DNA from: Kordiimonas marina
Lineage (GTDB): Bacteria > Pseudomonadota > Alphaproteobacteria > Sphingomonadales > Kordiimonadaceae
Reading direction: 5' to 3'
DNA length: 64,000 nucleotides
Assembly (NCBI RefSeq): GCF_023006325.1
Contig: NZ_JAINDF010000007.1
Coordinates: 1 to 64,000, forward strand
Shown: positions 8,097 to 17,861 of the stretch, piece by piece
Layout of the letters: each line of letters opens with the position of its first letter
Numbering within the stretch: the first letter of the stretch is position 1
Program-made: the position numbers and the translations under genes
Notes under the pieces: model-generated
What the model was told of the DNA's origin: nothing
What the model saw: only the letters and a program-made list of their open reading frames with translations
Databases searched by the model: none

Positions 8097-9920
8097 TCAC
8101 GACGGTACGAAGTCGAACGCGACCGTTATGCGGTGCTCATCCGACATGAACGGAATCGTCCCGTGCCACATGTAGGAGGGAAAGAGCGCCAGCTTGCCAA
8201 CTTCCGGCCGGACGATTCGCTGGGGCGGCAGGTCCAGCCCCATTTCCACTGGCGGTGCGCCAAACTGGATATGCCCTTCCGTTCCCTTCCCCGCCTGTAC
8301 TTCAGCCGGCAACGCCACATAGAGGGCGGAGCTGAACCAACCTTCGGGGTGGAAATGGTTGGTATGGAACCCTTGTGATGCCAGCCGGACCGACCAGGCG
8401 CCCTTGAAAGAAAAGCCGTCTGTGCGGCGCCCCCAGAAAGGATGGTCCGAATCGTCCGGGAAATCATCCAGCACCCGTTCGATCGCCTCCCCGATCTGAA
8501 CCTTCAGCGCCCGCAATATAGGGTTCTTGAGCCGGAACAGGAAACCGTTGGTCTGCGTGCCACCCCGCAAGGTCTGATCAAGCGGATGTGCCTGCATCTG
8601 GTGCAGCATTTCCAGCTCCGCCTTGACCCTGGCGAAAAAACTTTCGGCATCGGCATAGTCCGCAGGTGGCAGAACCTCCACCGGCCGCACCATGCGCTCA
8701 TAATCCAACAGCCAATCGGTGCGCGGATCCCCCATCAATTGCCAGGCGGTCCCCCGGAAGGCCCAGGCACGCTGGTCATAGGGGTCCCGTTCTATCGCGA
8801 AGGCACACAAGGCATCCGCCCGCTCCGGCGCGCCTGATTTGATGAGATGCTCAGCGAACATCAGCCGGGGCTGAACACCCTCGGCATCCGCCTTCAGGAT
8901 CGTCTCGAACCCTGCTGTTGCCTCATCTGTGTGGCCGAGCGCGGAATGCGCCACCGCCTCGGCAAGCAAAAGCCGCGGCGCGGGGCCGCACGGGCCACGA
9001 GCCTTATCAAGCTCCGTCAGCACTTCCTCGAACCGGGCCTGATGCCCCAGAAGGTCGACATAAGCACCCCACAGGTTCGGATCGTCCGGCTTTTCGCTGA
9101 TCGCCTGCCTGATCGCCGACAGGTGATCGCCCTCGGCACCTGTTTCCCAGCGGAACTTCGCCCGCGCATATTGAGTGTCCGGGTCATAACGGAACCGCGT
9201 GACCGCTTCTTCATGGACAGCCTGCGCTTTTTCGAGCGCGCGGGCCTCATAATAACATTCGCCCAGGTTCTGATAGAGACCCGGCACATGCATTCCGGCG
9301 GCTCGGGCCTTTTCAAACGCCGTCGCCGCGGCTTCAAATTCCCCCGCAGCGCGCAACAGGTCACCATAGGCATTCCAGAGCCGGGCATTCTTCGGGTCGA
9401 GCCTCAGCCCTTCCCGGTACGCATCCTGCGCTTTGGCTTCACTGCCCGCCTGACGTTCGGCAGTACCGAGAAGTTCCCACGCCACAGGCATGGTGGGGGC
9501 AAGGTCGGCCAGGCGCCGCGCCACCGTAAGCGCCTCCGCCCCTTGACCCGCAGCCGTCAGCGCCAATGACAGATTGTACCAGCCGTTGACGAACGACGAG
9601 TCAACCTTCACCGCCTTCCGGTACAGGCTGATCGCCTCATCCAGGCGGCCAAGCCCCATCAGCATGTTGGCATAGTTGCCCAGGACCGCCGGTTGAAGCG
9701 GTGCACTTTCCAGGCTTTGGCGGAAGTATTTTTCAGCTTCGGCGAACTGGTTCTGCCCCCGCGCCTTCATCGCCAGCATATGCAGTGCATCGGGCTGGCG
9801 CGGATGGGACATAAGGATTTGCCGGCACAGGGATTCGGCTTCCTGGGCACGACCAGCGCGCAAAAAGGACATCGCCTGTTGAAGCTTTGCCGCCAAAGAT
9901 GCCGTCATGGATTCAGTCAC
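8097..9920 (-). CDS. TPR-repeat 2-oxoglutarate/Fe(II) oxygenase
   Basis: A 607-residue cytoplasmic protein. Residues 1 to about 400 are tetratricopeptide repeats. The C-terminal part (about 475-607) matches the putative 2OG-Fe(II) oxygenase family that is often attached to TPRs. A histidine-rich H-T-N-H-F-H-P-E-G cluster is at 519-527, a distal histidine lies in Y-M-W-H-G-T near the end, and an arginine in E-H-R-I-T-V fits the 2-oxoglutarate clamp. It should hydroxylate a peptide or small molecule, using the TPRs for docking. It converges on the TPR sulfotransferase, and its start codon faces the second TonB receptor gene 319 bases away. Confidence 0.82.
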   Translation of the reverse strand: MTESMTASLAAKLQQAMSFLRAGRAQEAESLCRQILMSHPRQPDALHMLAMKARGQNQFAEAEKYFRQSLESAPLQPAVLGNYANMLMGLGRLDEAISLYRKAVKVDSSFVNGWYNLSLALTAAGQGAEALTVARRLADLAPTMPVAWELLGTAERQAGSEAKAQDAYREGLRLDPKNARLWNAYGDLLRAAGEFEAAATAFEKARAAGMHVPGLYQNLGECYYEARALEKAQAVHEEAVTRFRYDPDTQYARAKFRWETGAEGDHLSAIRQAISEKPDDPNLWGAYVDLLGHQARFEEVLTELDKARGPCGPAPRLLLAEAVAHSALGHTDEATAGFETILKADAEGVQPRLMFAEHLIKSGAPERADALCAFAIERDPYDQRAWAFRGTAWQLMGDPRTDWLLDYERMVRPVEVLPPADYADAESFFARVKAELEMLHQMQAHPLDQTLRGGTQTNGFLFRLKNPILRALKVQIGEAIERVLDDFPDDSDHPFWGRRTDGFSFKGAWSVRLASQGFHTNHFHPEGWFSSALYVALPAEVQAGKGTEGHIQFGAPPVEMGLDLPPQRIVRPEVGKLALFPSYMWHGTIPFMSDEHRITVAFDFVPS

Positions 9921-10239
9921 TCCTTAGCGCCCCGTCACAAAACCTAACTTGTGTTTAGCGGATGGAAAGAGACCGGTCCAGTATCAATGACAGGCACCGG
10001 AATCTTCATGTTGCCGCTACGTCATCTTGATTTTGCAATCGATTACGTTTTATTTGGACAATATTATCTTATACTTTGGTTTAGTTACATTTGTGCAACA
10101 GATACGAGTAATATTAATGTTTTGTTAATCTTAGTCTTTACTCCCAACTTCATGATCTTGCACGCTTGCCCGACTAGCTAGGGGACTACACCTGTCTGGG
10201 CTGACAGGTTCACCTAAAACTCTTGGGAGGAGTGTATAA
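9921..10239 (+). promoter_or_regulatory. AT-rich divergent intergenic region upstream of TonB receptor 2
   Basis: 319 bases with a markedly AT-rich core (about 10020-10150), containing the promoters of both divergent genes. A small hairpin CCTGTC/GACAGG (10191-10208) sits in the receptor leader, followed by a strong ribosome binding site GGGAGGAG (10225-10232) before ATG 10240. No riboswitch consensus was recognised. Confidence 0.5.
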
Positions 10240-13200
10240 ATGACTAGCACAGAGCTATTGAAGCGCCGGCTGGCAGCCGGGACCGCTTCAATGCTGGTTG
10301 CAACTATGAGCATCATAGCTGCACCTGCATGGGCACAAGATGCCCCCACTACCGACAACCAGGCCAAACCCGTCGAATGTGGCGACGGTGAAGTCCTTAA
10401 TACGAAGGGGAAGTGCGAATCTGACCGTTCGGTTGAGGAAGTTGTCGTCACCGGGTCTCACCTGCGGCGGAACGCCATGACCGCGCCGTCACCTCTGACG
10501 GTCGTCGGCCAGCAGGACATCAAGCTGTCGGGGAAAGTCAACCTCGGCGACTTCCTGGCGCAAACGCCTGCCCTGCAGGAAAGCTTCCAGTCGGGAGATT
10601 CCACCGGGTCCCAGATCGGCCTTGGCGGCCTGAACTTCCTGAACCTGCGCGGTTTGGGCAGTGACAGGACCCTGGTGCTGGTTGATGGCCGCCGCCATGT
10701 CGGCCTGTCGGCAGGCGACACCCGCGTGGACATCAACACCATCCCCTCGGCCCTGGTCGAACGGGTGGAAGTGGTTACGGGCGGTGCCTCGGCGCTTTAT
10801 GGCTCGGACGCTGTCTCCGGCGTGGTCAACTTCATTATGAAGCATGACTATGAAGGCTATCAGGTAGACGGCTATTTCGGGAAAGGCCAAAGCGGCATTG
10901 ATACCTCCCGCAAAATCACCGCCCTCGCGGGCTGGAATTTTGGCGGGGACCGCGGCAACGCGACGCTGGCGGTTGAATGGCGCAAAGAAGATGGCGTGGA
11001 CGAAAGCCAGTTCGACTGGCTCGGCAACTTCAGCAATGTCAGGGTCGACCGCGATGTTGACGCCAATGGCGACGGTATCGCCGACCCGGACGGCATCTAC
11101 AATATCGTTCCCTTCCGGGATGCCCGCTCCTTGCAGGTTTCCGACGGCGGCGTGCTGCAGGATCTCTTCTTCGGCTATATGCCCTACCGCCTGAACTTCG
11201 ACACGGTTGGTGGTGCCACCCGGCTGAGGTGCCCGAGCGGCCGTATCAGCACATCAGGCAACACCTGTGACGGTGGGAATGGCTTCCCGACCGAGCGGTT
11301 CGTCACATCGCTGACGCCGGACTATGAAGCCATCAACGTCAACGGCTCGTTCGATTACAAGCTGACCGACAATCACACGTTCTTCGTCGATGCCAAATAT
11401 GCGCACAGCAAGTCCTACTATCAGTTCCAGCCAAACTTCGACTTCCTGTATATCGGGGATCAGGCCCTGGAAGATAATGGCATCATCGGTGTGGATATCG
11501 GCCTCGATAACCCGTTCCTGCCACAAGCCGCGAAGGACTATATCAACACGATCGGCGATGCCACTGGCTATCCGATCGCAGCGATGGTCCGCTTCAACTT
11601 CGAGTTCGGCGCCCGCCCACAGACCGACTACCGGGACACGTACCGGATTGTTGGTGGCCTGCGCGGCAATGTTACCAACAACTGGACCTATGAAGTTTCC
11701 GTCAACTACGGCAAGTCCACCGATAACCGCATCGATGGCGGCGTCCGGAAAGAGGACGATTGGTTTGAACGGATCGATGTCACCACGGATGCAAACGGCA
11801 ACCCGGTTTGCCGGAGCGGGCGCCCCGACTGTGATCCGATCAACGTCTTTGGCCCGAATGCCATCACGCAGGCGCAAGTTGACAGCCTAGTTGTCGAGCT
11901 GAACAACAATGATGAGATCAGCCAACTGGTGATTGGCGGTTCGGTGAACGGTGACCTTTTCGACATGCCGGCAGGGGCTGTTCAGGCCGCGTTCGGGGTT
12001 GAGTATCGGGAAGACCGTTCTGTGTCCAACCCGGATCCGCTGCCGACGACGATGAACCTGTTCGCCAACGAACTGAAGGGCGTGAATGGGCAGATCAACG
12101 TCAAGGAAATCTACGGTGAAATGTCCTTCCCGCTTCTTGAGGACAAGGCCTTCGCCAAGGACCTGTCGGTCGACCTGGCCGGTCGTCTGTCTGACTATTC
12201 GACGGCAGGCAGCAACTTCACCTACAAGGCGGGCCTGAACTGGACCCTCAGTGAAGATATCCGTTTCCGTGCCACCTACGGCCGCGCGGTACGGGCCCCG
12301 AACATCGGTGAAGTCTTCCAGCCCGAATCACAAACTTTCGGTTCGATTTCGGACCCCTGTTCGTACGACAACCTGGATAACGACGCCACTGTCGCTGCCA
12401 ACCGTCGTGCCAACTGTGCTGCCCTCGGCCTTGATGTCGGTACCTTCTTCGACCCGACCCAGGCGGCTTCCAAGCCCGGCTACCTCCGCGGCAACCCGGA
12501 TGTCGGTCCGGAAACGGCAGACACCATTACCATCGGTACGGTTCTGACCCCGCGTTTCCTCAAAGGCTTCAGCCTCAGCGCCGACTATTGGAACATCAAG
12601 ATCAAGGATGCCATCCGCACCCTGTCGGCTTCGGAAACAGCACAGAAATGTGTCGACGGACCGGATCTCGACCCGCTGTTCTGTGACCGCATCACCCGTG
12701 ATCCTTCGTCGGGCCTGATTACCAGCTTCATTCTGCAGCCGGTGAACGTACAGGCGATTGAAACCGATGGTATCGACATTGAAGCACGCTACGGCTTTAA
12801 CGTGGACAGCATCATGAAGGACAAGCCGGGCCGTATCGACCTGCGCCTGGTCGGCACCTACACGTTCCACCAGCGGTTCTTCAACTTCCAGAACGACCCG
12901 ACCGATTTTGAAGAATGGGCCGGTGTTGTGGGGACACCGCACTGGGCTTCCCAGCTTTTCCTCAGCTACACCACCGAAAAGCTACATGTTCAGTGGAAAA
13001 CCCGCTGGCTGGACCCGATGCTGAACGCACGCCAGGACATTCTGGCTGCCGAGCCTGAAAGGTACAAGCCGGGCTATGAAAAGTCGGGGCACTATTTCAA
13101 GCATGACCTTTCGGTCGAATATAAGCTGACTGAAATGCTGACCCTGCGCCTTGGTGTGAACAACGTCTTCGACAAGAAGCCGCCGATCATGCACCGGACA

Positions 13201-13269
13201 AGCACGGCCCGGACCCGGTATGACCTCTATGGCCGCTACTATTGGGGTGGCCTGAACGTCAAGTTCTAG
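10240..13269 (+). CDS. TonB-dependent outer-membrane receptor 2
   Basis: A 1009-residue TonB-dependent transporter. The signal peptide ends about residue 32 (A-W-A/Q-D). A short cysteine-containing spacer follows, then the TonB box V-E-E-V-V-V-T-G-S near residue 64, a plug domain (L-N-L-R-G-L-G; D-A-V-S-G-V-V-N-F) and the barrel, ending in phenylalanine (G-G-L-N-V-K-F). Overall organisation is like receptor 1, but the sequences differ and codon use here is the ordinary C/G-ending type. Extracellular loops contain cysteine pairs. The substrate is unknown. A strong Shine-Dalgarno sequence precedes the ATG. Confidence 0.9.
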   Translation: MTSTELLKRRLAAGTASMLVATMSIIAAPAWAQDAPTTDNQAKPVECGDGEVLNTKGKCESDRSVEEVVVTGSHLRRNAMTAPSPLTVVGQQDIKLSGKVNLGDFLAQTPALQESFQSGDSTGSQIGLGGLNFLNLRGLGSDRTLVLVDGRRHVGLSAGDTRVDINTIPSALVERVEVVTGGASALYGSDAVSGVVNFIMKHDYEGYQVDGYFGKGQSGIDTSRKITALAGWNFGGDRGNATLAVEWRKEDGVDESQFDWLGNFSNVRVDRDVDANGDGIADPDGIYNIVPFRDARSLQVSDGGVLQDLFFGYMPYRLNFDTVGGATRLRCPSGRISTSGNTCDGGNGFPTERFVTSLTPDYEAINVNGSFDYKLTDNHTFFVDAKYAHSKSYYQFQPNFDFLYIGDQALEDNGIIGVDIGLDNPFLPQAAKDYINTIGDATGYPIAAMVRFNFEFGARPQTDYRDTYRIVGGLRGNVTNNWTYEVSVNYGKSTDNRIDGGVRKEDDWFERIDVTTDANGNPVCRSGRPDCDPINVFGPNAITQAQVDSLVVELNNNDEISQLVIGGSVNGDLFDMPAGAVQAAFGVEYREDRSVSNPDPLPTTMNLFANELKGVNGQINVKEIYGEMSFPLLEDKAFAKDLSVDLAGRLSDYSTAGSNFTYKAGLNWTLSEDIRFRATYGRAVRAPNIGEVFQPESQTFGSISDPCSYDNLDNDATVAANRRANCAALGLDVGTFFDPTQAASKPGYLRGNPDVGPETADTITIGTVLTPRFLKGFSLSADYWNIKIKDAIRTLSASETAQKCVDGPDLDPLFCDRITRDPSSGLITSFILQPVNVQAIETDGIDIEARYGFNVDSIMKDKPGRIDLRLVGTYTFHQRFFNFQNDPTDFEEWAGVVGTPHWASQLFLSYTTEKLHVQWKTRWLDPMLNARQDILAAEPERYKPGYEKSGHYFKHDLSVEYKLTEMLTLRLGVNNVFDKKPPIMHRTSTARTRYDLYGRYYWGGLNVKF

Positions 13270-13289
13270 GCAACCGATACCTGAAAAAA

Positions 13290-13324
13290 GAAAGCCGGGG
13301 CACTACTGCCCCGGCTTTTTCATT
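13290..13324 (+). terminator. Terminator between TonB receptor 2 and clpB
   Basis: Stem AAAGCCGGGGCA / TGCCCCGGCTTT with a short loop and a T tail on the plus strand. A-rich sequence on the 5' side gives T's on the minus strand too, so it may serve both convergent genes. Confidence 0.88.
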
Positions 13325-13343
13325 TCAATAAAGGTCCGTCACT

Positions 13344-15941
13344 TTAGGCTGCGGCCGCCTTATCGTGCGCGACCACAAGGCTGAGAGCACCATCACCGGC
13401 CGTGACCTCAACCGTATCGCCGGTCTTGACCTCGCCTCTGAGGATCAGCTCTGCCAGCGGGTCCTGCAGATATTTCTGCACTGTCCGCTTGAGGGGCCGT
13501 GCGCCATAAACCGGGTCGTAGCCGGCTTCAGCCAGCCAGTCCCGGGCGCTGGCATCCAGTGCAACGCTGACCTTGCGGTCGGCAAGCAGCTTCTGCAGCC
13601 GGGCGACCTGGATATCCACGATCCCGGCCATATGCTTGCGCGCCAGGCGGTGGAACAGGATCACCTCATCCAGACGGTTCAGGAACTCAGGCCGGAACGC
13701 GCCTTTGACCACATCCATAACCTGGTCATAGACATTCTCGACCGGCTCATCGTCCTTGAGGTCCGCGATCAGGTGCGAGCCCAGGTTCGACGTCAGGATG
13801 ATCAGCGTGTTGGTGAAGTCCACCGTGCGGCCCTGGCCATCAGTCAGGCGGCCGTCATCCAGCACCTGCAGAAGCACGTTGAAGACATCCGGATGCGCTT
13901 TCTCGACCTCATCGAACAGCACGACCTGATAAGGCCGACGCCGTACGGCTTCGGTGAGCACACCACCTTCTTCGTAGCCGACATAGCCCGGAGGCGCGCC
14001 GATCAGACGCGAGACCGCGTGCTTCTCCATGAACTCGGACATGTCGATTCGGACCATCGCCGTGTCGTCATTGAAGAGGAACGAGGCCAGCGCTTTCGTG
14101 AGCTCGGTCTTGCCGACCCCGGTCGGACCGAGGAACAGGAAGCTGCCCATCGGCCGGTTCGGGTCCTGCAGGCCCGCGCGGGCACGGCGAACGGAGGCCG
14201 AAACCGCTTCCAAAGCTTCGCGCTGGCCGATCACCCGTTTACCGAGCTCATCTTCCATGCGCAGGAGCTTGTCACGCTCGCCTTCCAGCATCTTGTCGAC
14301 CGGCACACCAGTCCAGCGCGAGACGACGCCCGCGATATCCTGGTCGGTGACTTCCTCACGCAGCAGCTGTTCCTTGCCTTCCTTGGCAGCTTCTTCCAGA
14401 CGCTGCTCAAGCTGCGGGATCGTACCGTGTTGAAGCTCGCCCGCGGCGGCATAGTCACCGCGGCGCTGCGCCTGCTCGAGCTGGATACGGGCCTGGTCAA
14501 GCTGCTCCTTGAGCTGCTGTTCCCCAGCCATCTTGTCCTTCTCGGCCTGCCAGCGGGCTGTCAGTTCAGCCGACCGCTGTTCGAGGTCCGCAAGTTCTTT
14601 TTCAAGCTCTTCCAGACGGGATTTGGAGCCTTCATCCTTCTCCTTGTTGAGCGCTTCACGCTCGATCTTGAGCTGGATGATGCGGCGGTCGAGCTCGTCG
14701 ATCTCCACCGGCTTCGATTCGGTTTCCATACGCAGGCGCGAGGCGGCCTCGTCCATCAGGTCGATCGCCTTGTCCGGCAGGAACCGGTCGGTGATATAGC
14801 GGTTCGAAAGTGTTGCAGCGGCAACAAGCGCACCGTCCGTGATGCGGACACCGTGGTGCAGCTCATACTTTTCCTTCAACCCGCGCAGGATCGAGATCGT
14901 ATCCTCGACCGTCGGCTCGCCCACGAACACAGGCTGGAAGCGGCGCTCGAGGGCAGCGTCCTTTTCCACATACTTGCGGTATTCGCTGAGCGTGGTGGCA
15001 CCGATACAGTGCAGCTCACCGCGGGCAAGCGCAGGCTTCAGAAGGTTCGAAGCATCCATGGCGCCATCGGTTTTCCCGGCGCCCACCAGCGTGTGCATCT
15101 CATCGATGAACAGGACGATATCGCCCTCACCGGCCGCAACTTCCTGCAGCACGCCTTTGAGGCGTTCCTCAAACTCACCGCGGTATTTGGCGCCAGCGAT
15201 CAGCGAGCCCATATCGAGTGCCATGATCTTCTTGTTCTTCAGGCTGTCCGGCACGTCGCCATTGGCAATGCGGAGCGCGAGGCCCTCGGCGATTGCGGTC
15301 TTACCGACACCAGGCTCCCCGATCAGGACCGGGTTGTTCTTGGTCCGGCGCGACAGTACCTGCACGGTGCGGCGGATTTCCTCATCCCGGCCAATCACCG
15401 GGTCGAGCTTGCCGTCACGCGCGCGCTGGGTCAGGTCCTGCGCGAACCGCTTCAGGGCGTCATAGGCGTCTTCGGCCGACTGGGTGTCCGCCGTGCGGCC
15501 CTTGCGAATGTCATTAATCGCCTTGTTGAGGGCGTCTGCCGTCAGCCCGGCCTTCGCCAGGATCTTGGCGCTTTCGGCCTTGGCGGTCAGAAGAAGCGCA
15601 AGCAGCAGCCGTTCGGCGGTGACATATTTGTCCCCTGCCTTTTCGGCGACTTCCTCAGCCTTTGCAAACAGCTGCGCGGTAACCGGGTCCATATGAAGCT
15701 GGCCCGCGCCCGAGCCTTCAACCTTCGGCAGTTTACCGAGGGCTTCCTCAACCAGCTTGAGGGCGTCTTCAGGACGGCCGCCAGCGGCGCGAATAAGGTT
15801 CGCGGCCAGGCCTTCACGGTCGTCCAGCAATACTTTCAGGATATGTTCAGGCGTAAAACGCTGATGCCCTTCCCGAAGGGCAAGACCTTGCGCAGATTGG
15901 ATAAAACCGCGCGTACGGTCGGTATATTGTTCAATATTCAT
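13344..15941 (-). CDS. clpB: ATP-dependent chaperone ClpB
   Basis: Hsp100 disaggregase that, with DnaK, pulls polypeptides out of aggregates through a hexameric pore. At 865 residues it is full length. An N-terminal Clp repeat domain is followed by AAA+ module 1 (Walker A GEPGVGKT at about 207-214), a long coiled-coil middle domain (about 410-525) that distinguishes ClpB from ClpA/ClpC, AAA+ module 2 (GPTGVGKT at about 604-611) and the C-terminal ClpB D2 domain. Single gene, read toward TonB receptor 2. A possible heat-shock promoter lies about 95-130 bases upstream. Confidence 0.97.
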   Translation of the reverse strand: MNIEQYTDRTRGFIQSAQGLALREGHQRFTPEHILKVLLDDREGLAANLIRAAGGRPEDALKLVEEALGKLPKVEGSGAGQLHMDPVTAQLFAKAEEVAEKAGDKYVTAERLLLALLLTAKAESAKILAKAGLTADALNKAINDIRKGRTADTQSAEDAYDALKRFAQDLTQRARDGKLDPVIGRDEEIRRTVQVLSRRTKNNPVLIGEPGVGKTAIAEGLALRIANGDVPDSLKNKKIMALDMGSLIAGAKYRGEFEERLKGVLQEVAAGEGDIVLFIDEMHTLVGAGKTDGAMDASNLLKPALARGELHCIGATTLSEYRKYVEKDAALERRFQPVFVGEPTVEDTISILRGLKEKYELHHGVRITDGALVAAATLSNRYITDRFLPDKAIDLMDEAASRLRMETESKPVEIDELDRRIIQLKIEREALNKEKDEGSKSRLEELEKELADLEQRSAELTARWQAEKDKMAGEQQLKEQLDQARIQLEQAQRRGDYAAAGELQHGTIPQLEQRLEEAAKEGKEQLLREEVTDQDIAGVVSRWTGVPVDKMLEGERDKLLRMEDELGKRVIGQREALEAVSASVRRARAGLQDPNRPMGSFLFLGPTGVGKTELTKALASFLFNDDTAMVRIDMSEFMEKHAVSRLIGAPPGYVGYEEGGVLTEAVRRRPYQVVLFDEVEKAHPDVFNVLLQVLDDGRLTDGQGRTVDFTNTLIILTSNLGSHLIADLKDDEPVENVYDQVMDVVKGAFRPEFLNRLDEVILFHRLARKHMAGIVDIQVARLQKLLADRKVSVALDASARDWLAEAGYDPVYGARPLKRTVQKYLQDPLAELILRGEVKTGDTVEVTAGDGALSLVVAHDKAAAA

Positions 15942-16035
15942 GTGTCTTTAACCCCATGACAGTTTCCGCCCTTCTTCGAAGCGACGGAGATTTACACAAG
16001 TACAAGCGGACACCCCGCACTCGGGCATATCCGCC

Positions 16036-16069
16036 CTATAGATGTAGGAAGCCTATCAAAATGCTCAAG
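16036..16069 (-). promoter_or_regulatory. Candidate RpoH (heat-shock) promoter of clpB
   Basis: On the minus strand CTTGAG (16069-16064) is followed after 15 bases by CCTACATCTATAG, close to the alphaproteobacterial sigma-32 pattern CTTGAA ... CYTATNT. Two mismatches remain in the -10 part. The position upstream of a chaperone gene makes it plausible. Confidence 0.4.
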
Positions 16070-16111
16070 GGGTCGGCCTGATGAAAGTCAAGCCAGTGAC
16101 ACTTTTTCCGC

Positions 16112-16144
16112 GAAAAAGAAAAGCCGCCCCAAAGGACGGCTTTT
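16112..16144 (-). terminator. Terminator of the DUF4167 gene
   Basis: On the minus strand the hairpin AAAAGCCGTCC / GGGCGGCTTTT, closed by a small loop, is followed by a T-rich tail. It starts 30 bases after the DUF4167 stop codon and separates this gene from clpB. Confidence 0.8.
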
Positions 16145-16173
16145 GCTGATGTCTTCTCGAACCGAGCCAGCGT

Positions 16174-16806
16174 TTATGCGGCCTCATCCCCTTGGGGAGC
16201 TGCCACGACGGCCTGAGCGGTCTCCGCAGCGACTTTTTCATCCTTGCGCGGCCTGCCACGGCGCGGGGCAACGGCCCGGCGGCGGGGCTTTTCTTCGCCC
16301 TCGGGCGCTACCGTGCCTTGCAGGTCCAGTTCAGGATGAACTTCCGTCGGCTGTTCCTGTTCGGCTATGTTGACCTTGGGCTGGTCCTCAGCGCCATTCC
16401 GGCCGCCATTCCGGCGACCACCGCGGCTGCGGCGACCCCGCTGGTTGTTGCCTTCAGCCTGCTGCTCATCGGCCCCCTCGTCGCCATCATACGCGTCCGA
16501 GTCATAGGCACCGTTCGACTTGTTTTGGCTTTCGTCCTGGTCGGACACGTAATCGCCCGGCCCCCGCATATCATTGACGACACGCTGATAATGATCGGCG
16601 AACTGATAATAATATTCGGCAAGAACGCGATCCCCGGCCTGTTTGGCTTCGCGGGCCTGGTTCTTGTATTTTTCCAGAAGCTGCTTCGGATTGCCGCGCA
16701 CCCGGTTTTCAGACCGGGCATTCCCTGGATTGCCGCCCTTATTGCTACCGCCCTTGCGGGACGATGGACGGGCACGCTGTTTGCGCGCGTTTTGTGCTTG
16801 TTTCAT
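16174..16806 (-). CDS. DUF4167 domain protein
   Basis: A 210-residue basic, low-complexity protein. The conserved N-terminal part (about 30-85), with R-V-R-G-N-P-K-Q-L-L-E-K-Y followed by A-R-E-A-K-Q-A-G-D and Y-Y-Y-Q-F-A-D-H-Y, is the DUF4167 signature found throughout alphaproteobacteria. The rest is rich in Arg, Gly, Asp and Asn (RGRR/GGRR-like repeats), suggesting RNA binding, but its function is not established. It sits downstream of prmC on the same strand, a common arrangement in the class, with its own terminator. Confidence 0.88.
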   Translation of the reverse strand: MKQAQNARKQRARPSSRKGGSNKGGNPGNARSENRVRGNPKQLLEKYKNQAREAKQAGDRVLAEYYYQFADHYQRVVNDMRGPGDYVSDQDESQNKSNGAYDSDAYDGDEGADEQQAEGNNQRGRRSRGGRRNGGRNGAEDQPKVNIAEQEQPTEVHPELDLQGTVAPEGEEKPRRRAVAPRRGRPRKDEKVAAETAQAVVAAPQGDEAA

Positions 16807-16844
16807 GCGGAATCAATACCAACAATGTTGAGAAGTCATAAAAT

Positions 16845-16861
16845 GGCAGTCCACGACTGCC
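16845..16861 (-). terminator. Possible terminator or attenuator between prmC and DUF4167
   Basis: GGCAGT / ACTGCC hairpin, followed on the minus strand by ATTTTATG. The T run is short, so it may be leaky. It lies about 140 bases after prmC and 40 before the DUF4167 start. Confidence 0.4.
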
Positions 16862-17003
16862 AGTCTTCCGAGATCGGTTACCGATTTTTTTCGGAAATTA
16901 CGTTTCCGGGCCGCTGCTGCGAGTATAACGCGCCTGTGGCGACGCCCGTGAACACAGTCACCCTAGCGTCTTCAAATCCGCATTCCAAGAACGAATTTGG
17001 CTT

Positions 17004-17861
17004 TTATGGTGTTTTTTTGCCGCTAACCACGCGGTTAATACCCCCAAGATCCGGGGTTATGACGATATCCACATAGCCAGAGGCTGCCAATATCGCCGCG
17101 ACATCGTCCGCTTGCCCGATCCCGACTTCGACCGCCAGCAAGCCGCCACCGGCAAGATAGGCTGGGGCTTCTGCCGCGATCAGCTTATAAGGCGCAAGGC
17201 CGTCCGGACCGCCGTCGAGGGCACTCATCGGTTCATAGTCCCGCACATCAGCCATAAGCCCCCCGATGTCGGCGGAGGGGATATAGGGCGGGTTCGAGAC
17301 GATAACGTCAAATCCGCCTTCCGGGGCCTGAACATCTGAAAACCAGTCACTGGTTTTAAAGACGGCCCGCCCGGCAAGACCCAGCTGGTCGGCATTTTCA
17401 GCGGCGAGCATGACAGCCCCGGGCATCAGGTCCACCCCCAGCCCATGCGCCTGCGGATATTCACTGAGGATACTGAGGAGGATGCAGCCGGTACCGGTAC
17501 CGAGATCGAGGATATGGCGGGGTGCCTGCGCATATTTGGTGACAACCTCGACCAATGTTTCGGTGTCAGGGCGCGGGATCAGCGTCTCGGGCGAGACCTT
17601 GAACTCAAGGCTCCAGAACTCCTGGCTGCCGGTAAGGTACGCAACCGGCTCGCCCTTTTCCCGCCGGACAAGCAGGGCCTCAAACGCCTCGGCTTCATCC
17701 GCCTCAAGCGCACGCCCCTGTTCTGTATAAAGCCTGAGGCGCGGCAGCTTCAGCACGTGGGAAAGCAGGATTTCCGCGTCGAGCCGCGCCGTGACAATCC
17801 CCGCGGCGGCAAGCCGGTCGGTTGCCGCCTTAAGGACAGATGCGATTGCCTGCTCGGTCAA
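17004..17861 (-). CDS. prmC: Release factor glutamine methyltransferase PrmC
   Basis: Transfers a methyl group from S-adenosylmethionine to the glutamine of the GGQ motif of RF1/RF2, raising termination efficiency. 285 residues: a helical N-terminal release-factor-binding domain, then a Rossmann methyltransferase with the SAM motif D-L-G-T-G-T-G (about 120-126) and the diagnostic N-P-P-Y motif (about 188-191) that binds the glutamine amide. Its start overlaps the prfA stop by four bases (ATGA), so the enzyme is translationally coupled to its substrate, a common arrangement. Confidence 0.96.
   Translation of the reverse strand: MTEQAIASVLKAATDRLAAAGIVTARLDAEILLSHVLKLPRLRLYTEQGRALEADEAEAFEALLVRREKGEPVAYLTGSQEFWSLEFKVSPETLIPRPDTETLVEVVTKYAQAPRHILDLGTGTGCILLSILSEYPQAHGLGVDLMPGAVMLAAENADQLGLAGRAVFKTSDWFSDVQAPEGGFDVIVSNPPYIPSADIGGLMADVRDYEPMSALDGGPDGLAPYKLIAAEAPAYLAGGGLLAVEVGIGQADDVAAILAASGYVDIVITPDLGGINRVVSGKKTP

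Noticed and set aside
9951-10181. 76-codon open frame with hydrophobic segment upstream of TonB receptor 2
   Set aside because: It lies in an AT-rich intergenic region, has a poor ribosome binding site and a random-looking composition; likely promoter DNA.
10191-10208. Hairpin in the leader of TonB receptor 2 as a riboswitch
   Set aside because: Only a 6-bp stem; no conserved cobalamin, TPP, FMN or other aptamer motif could be seen around it.
13365-15959. 864-codon open frame opposite clpB
   Set aside because: Shadow of a conserved, full-length ClpB gene; no recognisable protein features.
16871-16892. Short hairpin (ATCGG/CCGAT) with T7 as a plus-strand terminator
   Set aside because: The stem is only five bases and no plus-strand gene ends upstream.
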